From: Roseiarcus sp963820795
Lineage (GTDB): Bacteria > Pseudomonadota > Alphaproteobacteria > Rhizobiales > Beijerinckiaceae
Direction: 5' to 3'
Assembly (NCBI GenBank): GCA_963820795.1
Contig: CAWGBJ010000027.1
Location: forward strand, 1 to 64,000
Length of the DNA: 64,000 bases
In this document: positions 26,006 through 35,405 of the stretch, one piece after another
How positions within the stretch are numbered: position 1 is the first letter of the stretch
Layout of the letters: every line of letters starts with the position of its first letter
The notes under the pieces: generated by a model
Seen by the model: only the letters and a program-made list of their open reading frames with translations
Told to the model about the DNA's origin: nothing
Database searches by the model: none
Program-made: the position numbers and the translations under genes

Positions 26006-26986
26006 TTAAGGTGTGACGTTGACTCCCGCTTCCTCAGCCGCAATCAACCCGAGCGCGCTCCAGTCGAGATCGGCATGGCCGCGAGCGATTCCGGTGATGA
26101 GCCTATCTCGCACAACGTCGACCGACGGCATCGGGGCGGCGGCGCTTTCCGCCTCGGCGAGCGCCAGTCGCACATCCTTGAGCACCAGCGGCATGACGAA
26201 CCCGGGCGCATAGGACCGCGTAACGATCTTTTCCCCATAGATCTTGTGCGCACGTCCGCCGAACATCGTGCTTGTCATGATGTCGATGAAAGATTTGGGA
26301 TCGAGTCCGCGCTTTAGAGCCACGGCGACGACTTCTCCCAGCATCTCCAGCGTGGTCGCGGTCATCATGTTGCCAAGCAGCTTGACGAGGTTTGCGTGGC
26401 CGGGGTCGGCGCCGACGGCAAATGTCCTTTGTCCGAGACTGTCGAACAGCGGCTGGCAGCGTTCGACGTCGGCTGGGGCGCCGGCGGCGACAATGAAGAG
26501 CTGGCGCGCCTTGGCGGCGTCCGGATTCCCGAAGACTGGCGCCGCCACATAGCCTTGCCCGTGACGCGCATGCTCCGCCGCGAGGTGAGATGCAATGGCT
26601 GTGCTGATTGTGCTCATGGAAAGATGTATTGCTCCGGGCTTCAATCCTGAGGCGAGACCCTCGCCGCCGGAGTCTTGCCGTCCGAGCACGACGTCGCGAA
26701 CGGCGTCGTCGTCGGGGAGCATGCTGACGACGACCTCGCACTCGAATAGGTCGGCGAATTCCATTGTGGGCCTGAGACCAAGCCCGATGAGCTTGCCCAT
26801 CTGATCCGGGCGACGGACGTATGCGGTGACCCGACGTCCCGGCGCGGCAAGGTTTGCCGCCATCGCCGTCCCCATGTGACCGAGACCGACAAAGCCGATT
26901 TCGCCTCCAACCGACAGGCGGCCAGAGGGCTCAGCCTCCGACGCTTGGCGGCCCGCGAGAGTGGAGAAGGATTGGTCTTCAGGCAT
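26006..26986 (-). CDS. NAD(P)-dependent 3-hydroxyisobutyrate dehydrogenase-like oxidoreductase
   Basis: 326-residue beta-hydroxyacid dehydrogenase-family protein. The Rossmann motif GFVGLGHMGTAMAANL begins at about residue 33, the substrate-binding region reads FVAAPVFGNPDAAKA-like YVAAPVFGNPDAAKARQL, and the catalytic lysine is in HANLVKLLGNMM. ATG 26986 follows GGAGG with good spacing. A shorter, gutted relative lies at 38970-39290. The N-terminal extension of about 30 residues is unusual but hydrophilic. Substrate uncertain (hydroxyisobutyrate, tartronate semialdehyde or imine). Confidence 0.9.
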   Translation of the reverse strand: MPEDQSFSTLAGRQASEAEPSGRLSVGGEIGFVGLGHMGTAMAANLAAPGRRVTAYVRRPDQMGKLIGLGLRPTMEFADLFECEVVVSMLPDDDAVRDVVLGRQDSGGEGLASGLKPGAIHLSMSTISTAIASHLAAEHARHGQGYVAAPVFGNPDAAKARQLFIVAAGAPADVERCQPLFDSLGQRTFAVGADPGHANLVKLLGNMMTATTLEMLGEVVAVALKRGLDPKSFIDIMTSTMFGGRAHKIYGEKIVTRSYAPGFVMPLVLKDVRLALAEAESAAAPMPSVDVVRDRLITGIARGHADLDWSALGLIAAEEAGVNVTP

Positions 26987-27099
26987 CAGTTGCCTCCGGA
27001 TTGTGGGCTTGCGCGATTTCGCGAGACTTTGGCGTCTTGCGACTTGTCGGGGACCTCAGACTCTTGTCGCGGACAACCAATGGTCAAGGACATCGGCGC

Positions 27100-27261
27100 C
27101 TACTGCTGCTTTTCCGACATTCGGCGGTCGATTGCGTGAATATCGGCGCGATCGATACCGATGTCGTGCAGCTCGTGATCCGAATAGCCGGAAAGCTCCT
27201 GGAGTACGGTCCTGTAGGTCCGGCGTCGTCGGAAGAAGCGCGCGAGCGAATGCATTTTCAT
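27100..27261 (-). CDS. DUF1127 domain small protein
   Basis: 53-residue arginine-rich protein. The DUF1127 core reads LQELSGYSDHELHDIGIDRA, and the N-terminus is MKMHSLARFFRRRRTYRT. Start ATG 27261 follows GGGAG. In other Alphaproteobacteria small DUF1127 proteins bind RNA and influence phosphate and carbon metabolism, so that role is possible here. It is monocistronic; two in-frame ATGs (27261 and 27255) could serve as start. Confidence 0.85.
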   Translation of the reverse strand: MKMHSLARFFRRRRTYRTVLQELSGYSDHELHDIGIDRADIHAIDRRMSEKQQ

Positions 27262-27420
27262 GAGGGGCTCCCGTTGCGTGTTTGATCGTGAATGAATGCG
27301 GCTGAGTTTGTGATGTCGTGTCGGGCGGTTAATTTACGTTCCTCGCACAATTATTCTATCCTACGATGGTAAACTTAGATCTATTGTTGGTTTCGGGAAT
27401 GCAAACCTTCGTATGATCAG

Positions 27421-27747
27421 GCGGGGCTGGCATCTCTCCGTCGGCCTGACCGTGCGATCAACATCACGCTCGTCCCATTGCCGGCAAAGTGCCCGGAGCT
27501 GAACCCGCAGGAAAACGTCCGGCAGTTCGTGCGCGACAATTGGCTCTCGAACCGCATCTTCAAATCCTACGACGAAATCCGCGACCAGTGCTGCGACGCT
27601 TGGAACAAGCTCACGGATCAGCCTCGGCGGATCATGTCCATCGGAAAGCGAGAATGTGCCAACGGGTTCTGGTCGGCGAGCCTTGGTATAACGGAACGCG
27701 CGAGGGAACTGACAGTATCGACGGCGCTCCCCGAGCTAATTAATTAG
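27421..27747 (+). pseudogene. IS630 family transposase C-terminal remnant
   Basis: Contains the last catalytic segment AINITLVPLPAKCPELNPQ with ENV, where the E is the third acidic residue of the IS630 DDE triad, followed by FVRDNWLSNRIFKSYDEI and RRIMSIGKREC. The upstream two thirds are missing and the first 30 bases are out of frame. It belongs to a different IS630 subgroup than the remnant at 19306-19512. Confidence 0.75.
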
Positions 27748-27968
27748 GCGGCGTGCGCGAACGTCATGACCACGTCTGCGCAGAGGGAGGTCAGGCGATC
27801 AGGGGATCCACACCGCGAGATTGGCCCTCAAAATAATACCAACGAATAGATTGGCGAAACCGATGCGAGGCTAAAACATACGGACGTAGAGTGGTCTTTT
27901 CGGCAGCACGCAATGTATACTCAGCTACATTCCTAGCTTAACTCGCTGTCGGAACAGGAGAAGATACG

Positions 27969-28307
27969 ATGACTATAATTGGATTGCGCCCGCATTCGGG
28001 AAGCGCCATGCTCAAGACCTTTGCCTGCTTCGGCCTTGCGGTCGCCATCGCCGCGCCCACTGCCGCGCATGCGGTGAGCGGCGCCTCGTCGTCGTATGGC
28101 TCTTACGGCACAGGCCCGACCATCCCAACGCAGGCGCTGACGCCCTTCGACCGCGCTTGGAACGAGGGTAATGAGGCCCAGAACGAAGCGATATACGATT
28201 CAGAATGGCTCAGGAAACACACTGGGCGAACCGACACTTTCCTGGATCCCATGCATCCCAATCGGCCGCCAAGGGCAAATCCTCGACGATATCTCCCGCA
28301 TCGCTGA
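27969..28307 (+). CDS. small secreted protein of unknown function
   Basis: 112 residues. A signal peptide LKTFACFGLAVAIAAPTAAH ends near AHA, followed by a Ser/Gly-rich linker (SGASSSYGSYGTGP) and a charged tail with NEGNEAQNEAIYDSEW. ATG 27969 has AGGAG upstream; ATG 28008, nearer the hydrophobic core, is an alternative. No recognised domain. It stands alone between an IS630 remnant and a cyclase-like remnant. Confidence 0.5.
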   Translation: MTIIGLRPHSGSAMLKTFACFGLAVAIAAPTAAHAVSGASSSYGSYGTGPTIPTQALTPFDRAWNEGNEAQNEAIYDSEWLRKHTGRTDTFLDPMHPNRPPRANPRRYLPHR

Positions 28308-28317
28308 CAACGCTGCT

Positions 28318-28495
28318 GCACATGATGAGCGAAGCTGGCGCAGGTGAGGTTCTCGTAACACCCGGGGTCACCGATCTAGTAGCACGCGCGTCGCTACCGG
28401 TCCCTTCACCGTCGGCGAAGGCGCCGACATCGCCGGACTGACCCTTCTCCCCGGCTACACTATTTTTGCGGAGCGTCGCGAAACGAAAGTTTAGT
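28318..28495 (+). pseudogene. possible nucleotide cyclase catalytic-domain tail remnant
   Basis: Reads MMSEAGAGEVLVTPGVTDLV and later GLTLLPGYTIFAERRE, in frames separated by a stop and a shift. The first piece resembles the end of class III adenylate/guanylate cyclase domains, where SRLASAA..GEILIS..TRDLV occurs. No catalytic residues remain. The rest of 28308-28728 shows no gene and must hold the promoter of the RND operon. Confidence 0.35.
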
Positions 28496-28728
28496 CTGTT
28501 GAAACCTTTATCCAGTGGCGAAAGTCTCCCGACGACCTAACGTTTATTCATGCCGTTTCGAATACTCCCAATCTCGCGGGATGGCAGTTGCGAGGCCTTC
28601 ATACGGCGAAGATTGCGGACGTGCCGGACAGTCCTGTTCACGCTGTCTCGTGGCGAGGACGGCCCGTAGGCTCGACAGGTAGGCCGAACACGGAGTGACG
28701 GCGACGTCACGCGACCCGAGGACCGACA

Positions 28729-31700
28729 ATGGGCATTGTTCGATTCGCGTTGAAGTTCCCGTACACCTTCTACGTCCTCGCGGCCCTGATTCTATTTCTA
28801 GGGCTCACCGCCATTACCGTGATGCCGATGGACATCTTCCCGGAAATCAACATTCCCGTCGTCTCGGTGATCTGGCAGTACACAGGCCTGAGCACGCCGG
28901 AGATGGAGCAGCGCGTCTCCACTTATAGCCAGTACTCGATCAGCTCGAACGTCAACGGCATCAAAGATATGGAGGCCCAGACACTCAACGGCATCTCGGT
29001 GCAGAAGATCTATTTCCAGCCGGACGTCAACCTCGATCTCGCGATCGCGCAGATCGTCTCGGCGACGAATTCGATCCGCGCCCTGATGCCGGCTGGCATA
29101 CAGCCGCCGACAGTGGTGGCGTACAACGCGTCGAGCGTTCCGGTCCTGCAGCTTAGCTTGAGCTCCGACCGCCTCAATGAACAGCAGCTCTACGATTACG
29201 GGATCTACAACCTGCGCCAGCAGCTTGCCCCGGTTCATGGAGTGACGTTCCCGACACCCGACGGCGGCAAGTACCGGCAGATCATGGTCGACATCGACCC
29301 GGTCAAGCTTGCGGCCAAAGGGCTCACGCCGGCGGATGTCGTGAACGCGGTCAACGCCCAGAACCTGACTTTGCCGTCGGGTCTCGCCAAGATCGGCGAC
29401 ACGCAATACACGGTGCGCACCAATGCGATGCCGACGACCATCGCCGACCTCAACAATATTCCGATCTCATATGCCAACGGGCAGACCGTGTTTGTCAGGG
29501 ATGTCGGCCAGGTGCATGACGGATGGGCGGTGCAGCAGAACATCGTGCGCGAAAATGGCCGGCGCTCCGTGCTCTTGAGCGTCATCAAGAATGGCGGCGC
29601 CTCGACGCTTGCCGTCGTCGATGGCGTTCGCAAGGTCCTGAAGGTCGCGCGCGAGGCTGCGCCCCCTGGCCTCAGCATCAATGAACTGTTCGATCAGTCC
29701 AAGCTCGTCACCGCGTCGATTACGAGCGTGGTCCGCGAGGGGGCGATCGCGGCAGGGCTCACGGGGCTGATGATCCTGCTTTTTCTCGGCTCATGGCGGT
29801 CGACGCTGATCGTCTTGATCTCGATTCCGCTGTCGATCCTGACATCAATCGTCGTCCTCTACTTCCTCGGTGAGACGCTCAACACCATGACCCTCGGCGG
29901 CATGGCGCTCGCGGTAGGCATTCTCGTCGACGATTCGACGGTGACGATCGAGAACACGCACCGGCTGCGCGATGAAGGCATGAGCCTTGCGGCGGCGACA
30001 CTGAACGGCTCCGCGGGCATCGCTGTCCCGACATTGGTCTCGACGCTCGCGATCAGCTGCGTGTTCACCTCGGTGGTGTTTCTGGAAGGGCCGGCGAAGT
30101 TCCTGTTCACGCCGCTCGGGCTTGCGGTGGTGTTCGCAATGCTGGCGTCCTATACGCTGTCGAGAACCTTGACGCCCGTCATCATCGGCCTGTTGCTCAA
30201 GGGTGAACACCACGACGCGGCGCCCGGCTCGGGCAACTGGTTTACGCGCTTTCACCGGGGGTTCGAGCGCGCCTTCGAGCAATTTCGCCAGGGCTATGTC
30301 CGCGCGCTCACGATGCTCCTGAAACGGCGCTGGATCATCCCGGTCGTCGCCGTGCTGATCCTCGTGCTGGGCGGCGTCATGTTCAGCCTTGTTGGCCGCG
30401 ACTTCTATCCCGCGATCGACGGTGGCCAGATCAAGCTTCATGTCCGAGCGCCTGCCGCCACCCGTATCGAAACGACGGAGCACATTTTTCAGGCGGTCGA
30501 AGACAAGATCCGCGAGGTCATCCCGGAACGAGATCGCGACCTCATCGTCGACGATATCGGAGTGCCGCAGCGAACATACAATCTCGCCTTCACCGACGGG
30601 TCCACCATCGGCGTCAACGACGGGGTGATCCTGGTTGCCCTGAAAGACGGACATGCGCCAACGGCCGATTACGTGCGCCGGCTCCGCGAGGCGCTCCCCG
30701 CCGCCTTTCCATCAGTGACCTTCTATTTCCAGGCCGCTGACATGGTCACCCAAATTCTCAATTTCGGGTTGCCGGCGCAGATCGATGCGCGCGTGGTCGG
30801 CCGCGACCGCGTCACCAATCTGCGGCTGGCGCATCAGCTGCGGCGGCGTATAGCGGCAATTCCTGGCGTCGCTGACGCCCACCTCCAGCAGGAGCTCGAT
30901 GCGCCCGCCTTCATGGCCAAAATCGACCGGTCGCGGGCGTTGCAGCTCGGTCTCAACGCGCAGGCTGTCGCCAATGATCTTAACATCAGTCTCAGTTCGT
31001 CGGAGCAGGTATCGCCTAATTTCTGGACCGATCCATCGAACGGAATTCCCTATTACATCGCGGTCCAGACGCCCGAGCATGAGGTGAGCTCTCTCGGCGA
31101 GCTCGGCGACACGCCGGTGTCCACCACGATCGCTTCCGCCGGTCCGCCAACACCCGGGCTCATAAGCAACGCGGCGATGTTGCAGCGTGAGGCCGTTCCC
31201 AACATACCCGGGCTCCTCAGCAACGTGGCGACGTTCCAGCGCGACGCCGTTCCCACCGATCTCAACCAGACCAATATCCAGCCGGTCTACGACATCTACG
31301 CCAGTGTGCAGGACCGCGATCTCGGCGGCGTCTCCGACGACATCAATAAGGTCGTCGCGGAGCTGCAGAAGGAGCTCGAGCCCGGCAACACGATTCAAGT
31401 TCTCGGCCAGATCCAAAGCATGAACGATTCCTTCCGGGACCTCGGCATCGGTCTCCTGTTCGCAGCCGTGTTCGTTTATATGCTTATGGTCGTCAACTAC
31501 CAGAATTTCGGCGATCCGTTCGTCGTCATCCTGGCGCTCCCGGCGACTTTGTGCGGCATCGTCACGATGCTGTTCATCACCGGTACGACGCTCAGCGTCC
31601 CCTCGCTGATGGGCGCCATCATGGCGGTCGGCGTAGCCTCCGCGAACTCGATTCTGCTGGTCACCTTCGCGCGGGAACAGCAGCTCGCCGGCAGGACGGC

Positions 31701-31965
31701 GTTCCGGGCCGCGATTGACGCTGGCCATATCCGTGTCCGCCCCGTTCTGATGACGGCAGGCGCGATGATCGTCGGCATGATGCCGATGGCGATCGGCGGC
31801 GCCGGCGAGGAACAGAATGCCGCGCTGGCCAGGGCGGTGATCGGCGGCCTTCTGTTTGCGACCCCCACCACCCTGCTGGTCGTTCCCTATCTCTTTGCCA
31901 TGCTGCGCAAGCGCAACGACGGCGTGCCAGCCCATGGCGTATTCGAGGACCTCCCCGATGAATGA
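28729..31965 (+). CDS. RND efflux pump (HAE1/AcrB superfamily)
   Basis: 1078-residue proton-driven efflux transporter. N-terminus FALKFPYTFYVLAALILFLG is TM1; TM4 carries MALAVGILVDDSTVTIENTH with the relay aspartate, and the second half has MGAIMAVGVASANSILLVTF. Between about residues 808 and 843 an 18-residue unit is duplicated in tandem (see separate entry). The gene comes before its adaptor, the reverse of the usual order, and overlaps it by 8 bp. Similar pump/adaptor pairs without their own outer-membrane channel are frequent in Rhizobiales. Confidence 0.93.
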   Translation: MGIVRFALKFPYTFYVLAALILFLGLTAITVMPMDIFPEINIPVVSVIWQYTGLSTPEMEQRVSTYSQYSISSNVNGIKDMEAQTLNGISVQKIYFQPDVNLDLAIAQIVSATNSIRALMPAGIQPPTVVAYNASSVPVLQLSLSSDRLNEQQLYDYGIYNLRQQLAPVHGVTFPTPDGGKYRQIMVDIDPVKLAAKGLTPADVVNAVNAQNLTLPSGLAKIGDTQYTVRTNAMPTTIADLNNIPISYANGQTVFVRDVGQVHDGWAVQQNIVRENGRRSVLLSVIKNGGASTLAVVDGVRKVLKVAREAAPPGLSINELFDQSKLVTASITSVVREGAIAAGLTGLMILLFLGSWRSTLIVLISIPLSILTSIVVLYFLGETLNTMTLGGMALAVGILVDDSTVTIENTHRLRDEGMSLAAATLNGSAGIAVPTLVSTLAISCVFTSVVFLEGPAKFLFTPLGLAVVFAMLASYTLSRTLTPVIIGLLLKGEHHDAAPGSGNWFTRFHRGFERAFEQFRQGYVRALTMLLKRRWIIPVVAVLILVLGGVMFSLVGRDFYPAIDGGQIKLHVRAPAATRIETTEHIFQAVEDKIREVIPERDRDLIVDDIGVPQRTYNLAFTDGSTIGVNDGVILVALKDGHAPTADYVRRLREALPAAFPSVTFYFQAADMVTQILNFGLPAQIDARVVGRDRVTNLRLAHQLRRRIAAIPGVADAHLQQELDAPAFMAKIDRSRALQLGLNAQAVANDLNISLSSSEQVSPNFWTDPSNGIPYYIAVQTPEHEVSSLGELGDTPVSTTIASAGPPTPGLISNAAMLQREAVPNIPGLLSNVATFQRDAVPTDLNQTNIQPVYDIYASVQDRDLGGVSDDINKVVAELQKELEPGNTIQVLGQIQSMNDSFRDLGIGLLFAAVFVYMLMVVNYQNFGDPFVVILALPATLCGIVTMLFITGTTLSVPSLMGAIMAVGVASANSILLVTFAREQQLAGRTAFRAAIDAGHIRVRPVLMTAGAMIVGMMPMAIGGAGEEQNAALARAVIGGLLFATPTTLLVVPYLFAMLRKRNDGVPAHGVFEDLPDE
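31150..31257 (+). repeat. in-frame 54-bp tandem duplication inside RND pump gene
   Basis: Units 31150-31203 and 31204-31257 agree at 45 of 54 bases. They encode PGLISNAAMLQREAVPN and PGLLSNVATFQRDAVPT. Most differences are at third positions, so the duplication is old and both copies stayed under protein-level constraint. It lies in the second periplasmic loop. Confidence 0.85.
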
Positions 31966-33256
31966 CCTTGGCTTTCGCAATCGAACCGACGGGCTTCCCG
32001 ACTATCGTTTTGATGACCGGCCGGTCGATCGTGACACCCAGAACCCGCAGAAGTCTCGCCCGAAGGTGCGACGCCGATGGGGCGTGCGGGTGTTCGCCGC
32101 GGGCGCATTCTTGTTGCTCGCCGGTGGCGTCGCGCTCGGCGCATGGCGCCACTATGCGCTGCAGCAACAGGTCATCGCGACGGCCGAGCAGGAGCGTGAT
32201 TTCGTGCCCAGCGTGCGCGTCGCGACAGTCAAGGCGAACGCCGCCGTCATGTCCGTCACCTTGCCGGCGACGACAGCCGCATTTGCGCAGGCCGAGATCT
32301 ATGCCCGCGCGACCGGCTATGTCGGTAAGCGTAACGTCGACATCGGCGATCGCGTAAAACAAGGCGAGGTGCTGGCGGAGCTTGCAGTGCCGGAGCAGGA
32401 TGACACGATTTCCCAAAACGAAGCGACGCGCAATCAGCTCCAAGCGGCGCTGGATCAGGCGCAGGCCAACTCGAAGCTCGCACAAGTGACCTGGGACAGG
32501 GACCGGCCGCTGGTCAGTGAAGGCTGGGCAACCCGGCAGCAGGGATCAATCGACGTCCAGACCCTGAAGGCGGATGAAGCTGCAGTCGGCGTCGCGCGGG
32601 CCAACATTGCGGCTCAGGACAAATTGCTTATGACGCTGCATCAGAACCGCGACTATGCATCGGTGACGGCGCCGTTCAACGGCGTCGTTGCGCAGCGCAA
32701 CGTCGACGTCGGCAGTCTGGTGCAGGGAAACGCCAACACCGGCACCTTCATGTTCGAGGTGATGCAGAGGGACGTGATCCGCGTATTCGTCTACGTGCCT
32801 CAGGACGCGGCCTTCGGCGTCGCGCCAGGCGTTGACGCGATCATTCGCGTACCCGAGATTCCGAATCGCCAGTTTCCCGGCAAGGTGACCCGGATCGCCG
32901 ACGCGCTGCAGAGCGGCACACGCACGCTCCTGACCGAGATCGACATTCCCAATCCGGACGACGCGCTGCCGCCCGGCGTCTATTGCACGGTCGAGCTCAA
33001 GATTCCGCGCAAGACACCGTCCTTCGTCGTGCCCGCCGAAGCGATCATCTTCAACCGCAATGGCTTGCAGGTAGCGGTGGTCAACGACGGCAAGGCTGAG
33101 ATGCGCAAGCTCAAAGTGACCCGCGACTTCGGCACGTATGTGGAAGCGGACGCAGGAGTGACGTCCGGCGAGCAGGTCATCCTCGATCCCCCGGTCACTC
33201 TCGGCGCCGGCGACAGGGTTCGGATACGCTCCGACGCCACAGCGCCGACCACATAG
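31958..33256 (+). CDS. RND efflux periplasmic adaptor subunit
   Basis: 432-residue membrane-fusion protein for the pump just upstream. A basic N-terminus and a membrane anchor GVRVFAAGAFLLLAGGVALG are followed by the lipoyl motif ARATGYVGKRNVDIGDRVKQ, a hairpin, and the second half-motif YASVTAPFNGVVAQRNVDVG. The beta-barrel domain includes IRVPEIPNRQFPGKVTRIA. ATG 31958 overlaps the end of the pump gene by 8 bp, which supports coupling. The frame is open upstream but that is inside the pump gene. Confidence 0.93.
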   Translation: MNDLGFRNRTDGLPDYRFDDRPVDRDTQNPQKSRPKVRRRWGVRVFAAGAFLLLAGGVALGAWRHYALQQQVIATAEQERDFVPSVRVATVKANAAVMSVTLPATTAAFAQAEIYARATGYVGKRNVDIGDRVKQGEVLAELAVPEQDDTISQNEATRNQLQAALDQAQANSKLAQVTWDRDRPLVSEGWATRQQGSIDVQTLKADEAAVGVARANIAAQDKLLMTLHQNRDYASVTAPFNGVVAQRNVDVGSLVQGNANTGTFMFEVMQRDVIRVFVYVPQDAAFGVAPGVDAIIRVPEIPNRQFPGKVTRIADALQSGTRTLLTEIDIPNPDDALPPGVYCTVELKIPRKTPSFVVPAEAIIFNRNGLQVAVVNDGKAEMRKLKVTRDFGTYVEADAGVTSGEQVILDPPVTLGAGDRVRIRSDATAPTT

Positions 33257-33376
33257 GCTGGTCATCGGTCTAAAACCTCGGTCGCCGAACGAAAGAAAGC
33301 CCATGCAACGCAGCAAGAACGGTTCCCTTCGGCTGGAGGATCGTCCGGCCGATTAAAAGAGACTTGGCATTGCTCC

Positions 33377-33569
33377 TGTTGAAGTCGCTGAGTTCGAGGA
33401 TGGTCAGCGGATCGGCACGGAGAGGGACCGCTACGAATAATGGTACTTCGACGCCGATCTCGAGGATGCGTCACAGTAAGTCGCGGTTTTCTATACCAAG
33501 CCCAACGTCAGCCCCAACAGCCCGCTCGCGCCGAGCATCACCATTAACATAACCCTGGCCGGACGCCCT
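33377..33569 (+). pseudogene. lipocalin-like/carotenoid 1,2-hydratase-type remnant
   Basis: In one frame: VEVAEFEDGQRIGTERDRYE, a TAA, WYFDADLEDASQ, a TAA, then VAVFYTKPNVSPNSPLAPSI and TINITLAGR. The EWWYFDA...VFYTKPN pattern is that of the CrtC-like/AttH-like lipocalin group of hydratases. Two in-frame stops and only about 65 codons show it is dead. Assignment to CrtC versus a related lipocalin family is uncertain. Confidence 0.5.
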
Positions 33570-33659
33570 CATCTTCGATTAAGTTCTCGACGCCAGGCCG
33601 GGGTTGTTCGACGCATCGAAGTCCGGTTGCGATGTCCGAATCGGGACGAACCGCCGCGG

Positions 33660-34137
33660 TCAGCGATCCTCCATCAGCGAGATCGCAGCCCGCGACGCCA
33701 GCTTCAAGACCGCGATCCGGCCAGGAGTGAAAACGGACGCCGTCGCGTTGTTCTCGAGATAAGCGTCCGATCAACTTGGCCTGTTTGATCAGCGGCAGAC
33801 AGAGAACCGATCGGACTTGCCTGGAATTGACGTACTTGTCCGCCGGGAACGGCTTTTCCTCGAGGCGTCATCCGAAATCACCGGCTCCTGGGTCCGGATG
33901 ACGTATTGCAGCATCGATACCGGGAGTTCCGAGCGCCTGTTGAAGGTTGACCTCAACCGCTTTGCGGCCGTTGATCGCTTCCGCCTCGACCCACAACAGG
34001 TCATCGCGCGGACGATCGGGAGGCCTCGTTCAGCCCCGCATGCTCGACCGCGATCCCGATCAGTGTCTTGATCAAGTTCTCAAGGACAATCTCACCCGAC
34101 ACAGCCTGCGAAGTCTTGATATGCGACTTGGCATCTC
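33660..34137 (-). pseudogene. GAF-domain remnant of a second kinase/histidine-kinase giant
   Basis: Minus-strand pieces closely match the GAF domain of the protein at 41572-47061: KTSQAVSGEIVLENLIKTLI with AVEHAG, SMLQYVIRTQEPVISDDAS, then YLENNATASVFTPGRIAVLK and ASRAAISLMEDR. They lie in at least three frames with stops between. The kinase, ATPase and histidine-kinase parts are missing. It is a dead paralogue about 8 kb from the intact gene and in the opposite orientation. Confidence 0.75.
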
Positions 34138-34289
34138 GACGAACTCTATCTGAAGATCGATGGCGGATGGTTCAACTATGACGCGCCGTCGGCGCGACGG
34201 CGAGGTATGCCTCCATCCCCCGGGGCGCGCTGGTCCGGTCGCGGACAACTTGCGGTAACGGCCGACCCGATCAACCTAAAGGTCGGCTG

Positions 34290-34853
34290 CTACTCCGAAC
34301 ATGGGCATGACGCGTAAGGCTGGCAGAGATAGGGGTTGTTGATGCCGGGGTCGTAGCAGTCGCCGGTGTAGTAACCGAGCCGATGATGCCTTCTGTTGTG
34401 GATATGCAGTCTGGCCCCGATTGTCGGCGGGCGCTCGCCGACCAGAGCAGAGGGGTTTGCGAAGTGACCGGGGTCGTTTGCCAAGGGGGCGCTTCGGAAT
34501 CCGCCTAAAGAGAGACCGCCGAGTCCGGATCCGCCGAGGTGGTTCACAAAGCCGCCTCCGGGTCCTGAAACGGCGAGCCCTGAACCTCCGAAGTGGCTGC
34601 CAAAGCCACGCCCGAGCCCACCGATGTGAGCACCCCCAAACCCGCCGCCGAAACCACCGACGTGAGCGCCCCCAAACCCGCCGCCGAAACCACCGACATG
34701 ATCACCTCCAAATCCTCCGCCGCCGAAGCCACCGGCATGACCGCCTCCCCCGCCGTGCCCTCCTCCGCCCCCTCCGCCTCGCGCGGTCGCCACGTTTGCC
34801 GCCCCTGCGCACAGGGCAGCCGCCGCGGCCAGGACTAAGATTTTGCGCAGCAT
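34290..34853 (-). CDS. glycine-rich secreted protein
   Basis: 187 residues. A signal peptide MLRKILVLAAAAALCAGAAN ends near ATA. The mature part is almost entirely GGxGG repeats with interspersed His (GGGHGGGGGHAGGFGGGG, GGAHVGGFGGGFGGAHIGG), then a C-terminal part with HNRRHHRLGYYTGDCYDPGI and five cysteines overall including CQPYASCPCSE. Such proteins are common, poorly characterised surface or metal-binding proteins in Rhizobiales. The frame is open further upstream but the signal peptide fixes the ATG at 34853. Confidence 0.75.
   Translation of the reverse strand: MLRKILVLAAAAALCAGAANVATARGGGGGGGHGGGGGHAGGFGGGGFGGDHVGGFGGGFGGAHVGGFGGGFGGAHIGGLGRGFGSHFGGSGLAVSGPGGGFVNHLGGSGLGGLSLGGFRSAPLANDPGHFANPSALVGERPPTIGARLHIHNRRHHRLGYYTGDCYDPGINNPYLCQPYASCPCSE
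34626..34697 (+). repeat. 36-bp tandem repeat in glycine-rich gene
   Basis: Two copies (34626-34661 and 34662-34697) differing at one base, A versus G, after GTGAGC; a third, diverged copy follows to about 34736. Each encodes a 12-residue GGFGGGFGGAH unit on the minus strand. Near identity indicates recent slippage or unequal exchange. Confidence 0.8.
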
Positions 34854-35405
34854 CGTAGTCTCAGCATGCCGTCGCCCCGTCGAGGGACTGATTGGGGTAG
34901 GCGTTTGCGTTGCGGCTTTGACGGGTCCGGTCGTTTCGGGTGGGAATTCGAAGGTTCCAGCGCCGCCTAATGTTCCGGCTCGCTGCGAACGCAGGCGCGG
35001 GCCGGGCCACGTCGGCAGCCCTTCAGGCGGCAGCGCCAAAACGGCAAACCTGTTGCGAGTGGTCATTGTAAATCTCCCTTGCAGAAGCGACGACTCCGTC
35101 GCAACAAATAGATAGCCTCAGGAGTTCAATATAAAAATGAGGACCTGGGTATATGCCTCTAAACCAAACGTTGCACGCCGACCTATTTTCGTAGGCTTGT
35201 CTAATTTCTTCAGCTCATTCTCGTAATTGTCTGGCGATAATTGGACCACAACGGCCTTCTGATATTCGTCGACCGCAAGGGGCCTTCGACGGAGCCGACC
35301 TATCCTAGATCGCCGAATAGAAATAGAGTTTCACAAACTCACTTCTATTAACAACGGAGGCAGCAGCCGTTCTTGGCGTTTACTGCGGATATCCCATGTG
35401 GCGAT
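34854..35405. other. intergenic stretch without recognisable gene
   Basis: Upstream side of the glycine-rich gene and downstream side of the YdeP-like gene. The part from 35100 to 35400 is less GC-rich than its surroundings. No gene, hairpin with T-run or palindrome could be supported. Confidence 0.45.

Noticed and set aside
29845..31980. Long minus-strand frames antisense to the second RND pump
   Set aside because: Shadow composition; plus strand has complete RND features.
34626..34736. Repeat array considered as CRISPR
   Set aside because: The repeats are directly adjacent, have no unique spacers and encode the glycine-rich protein.
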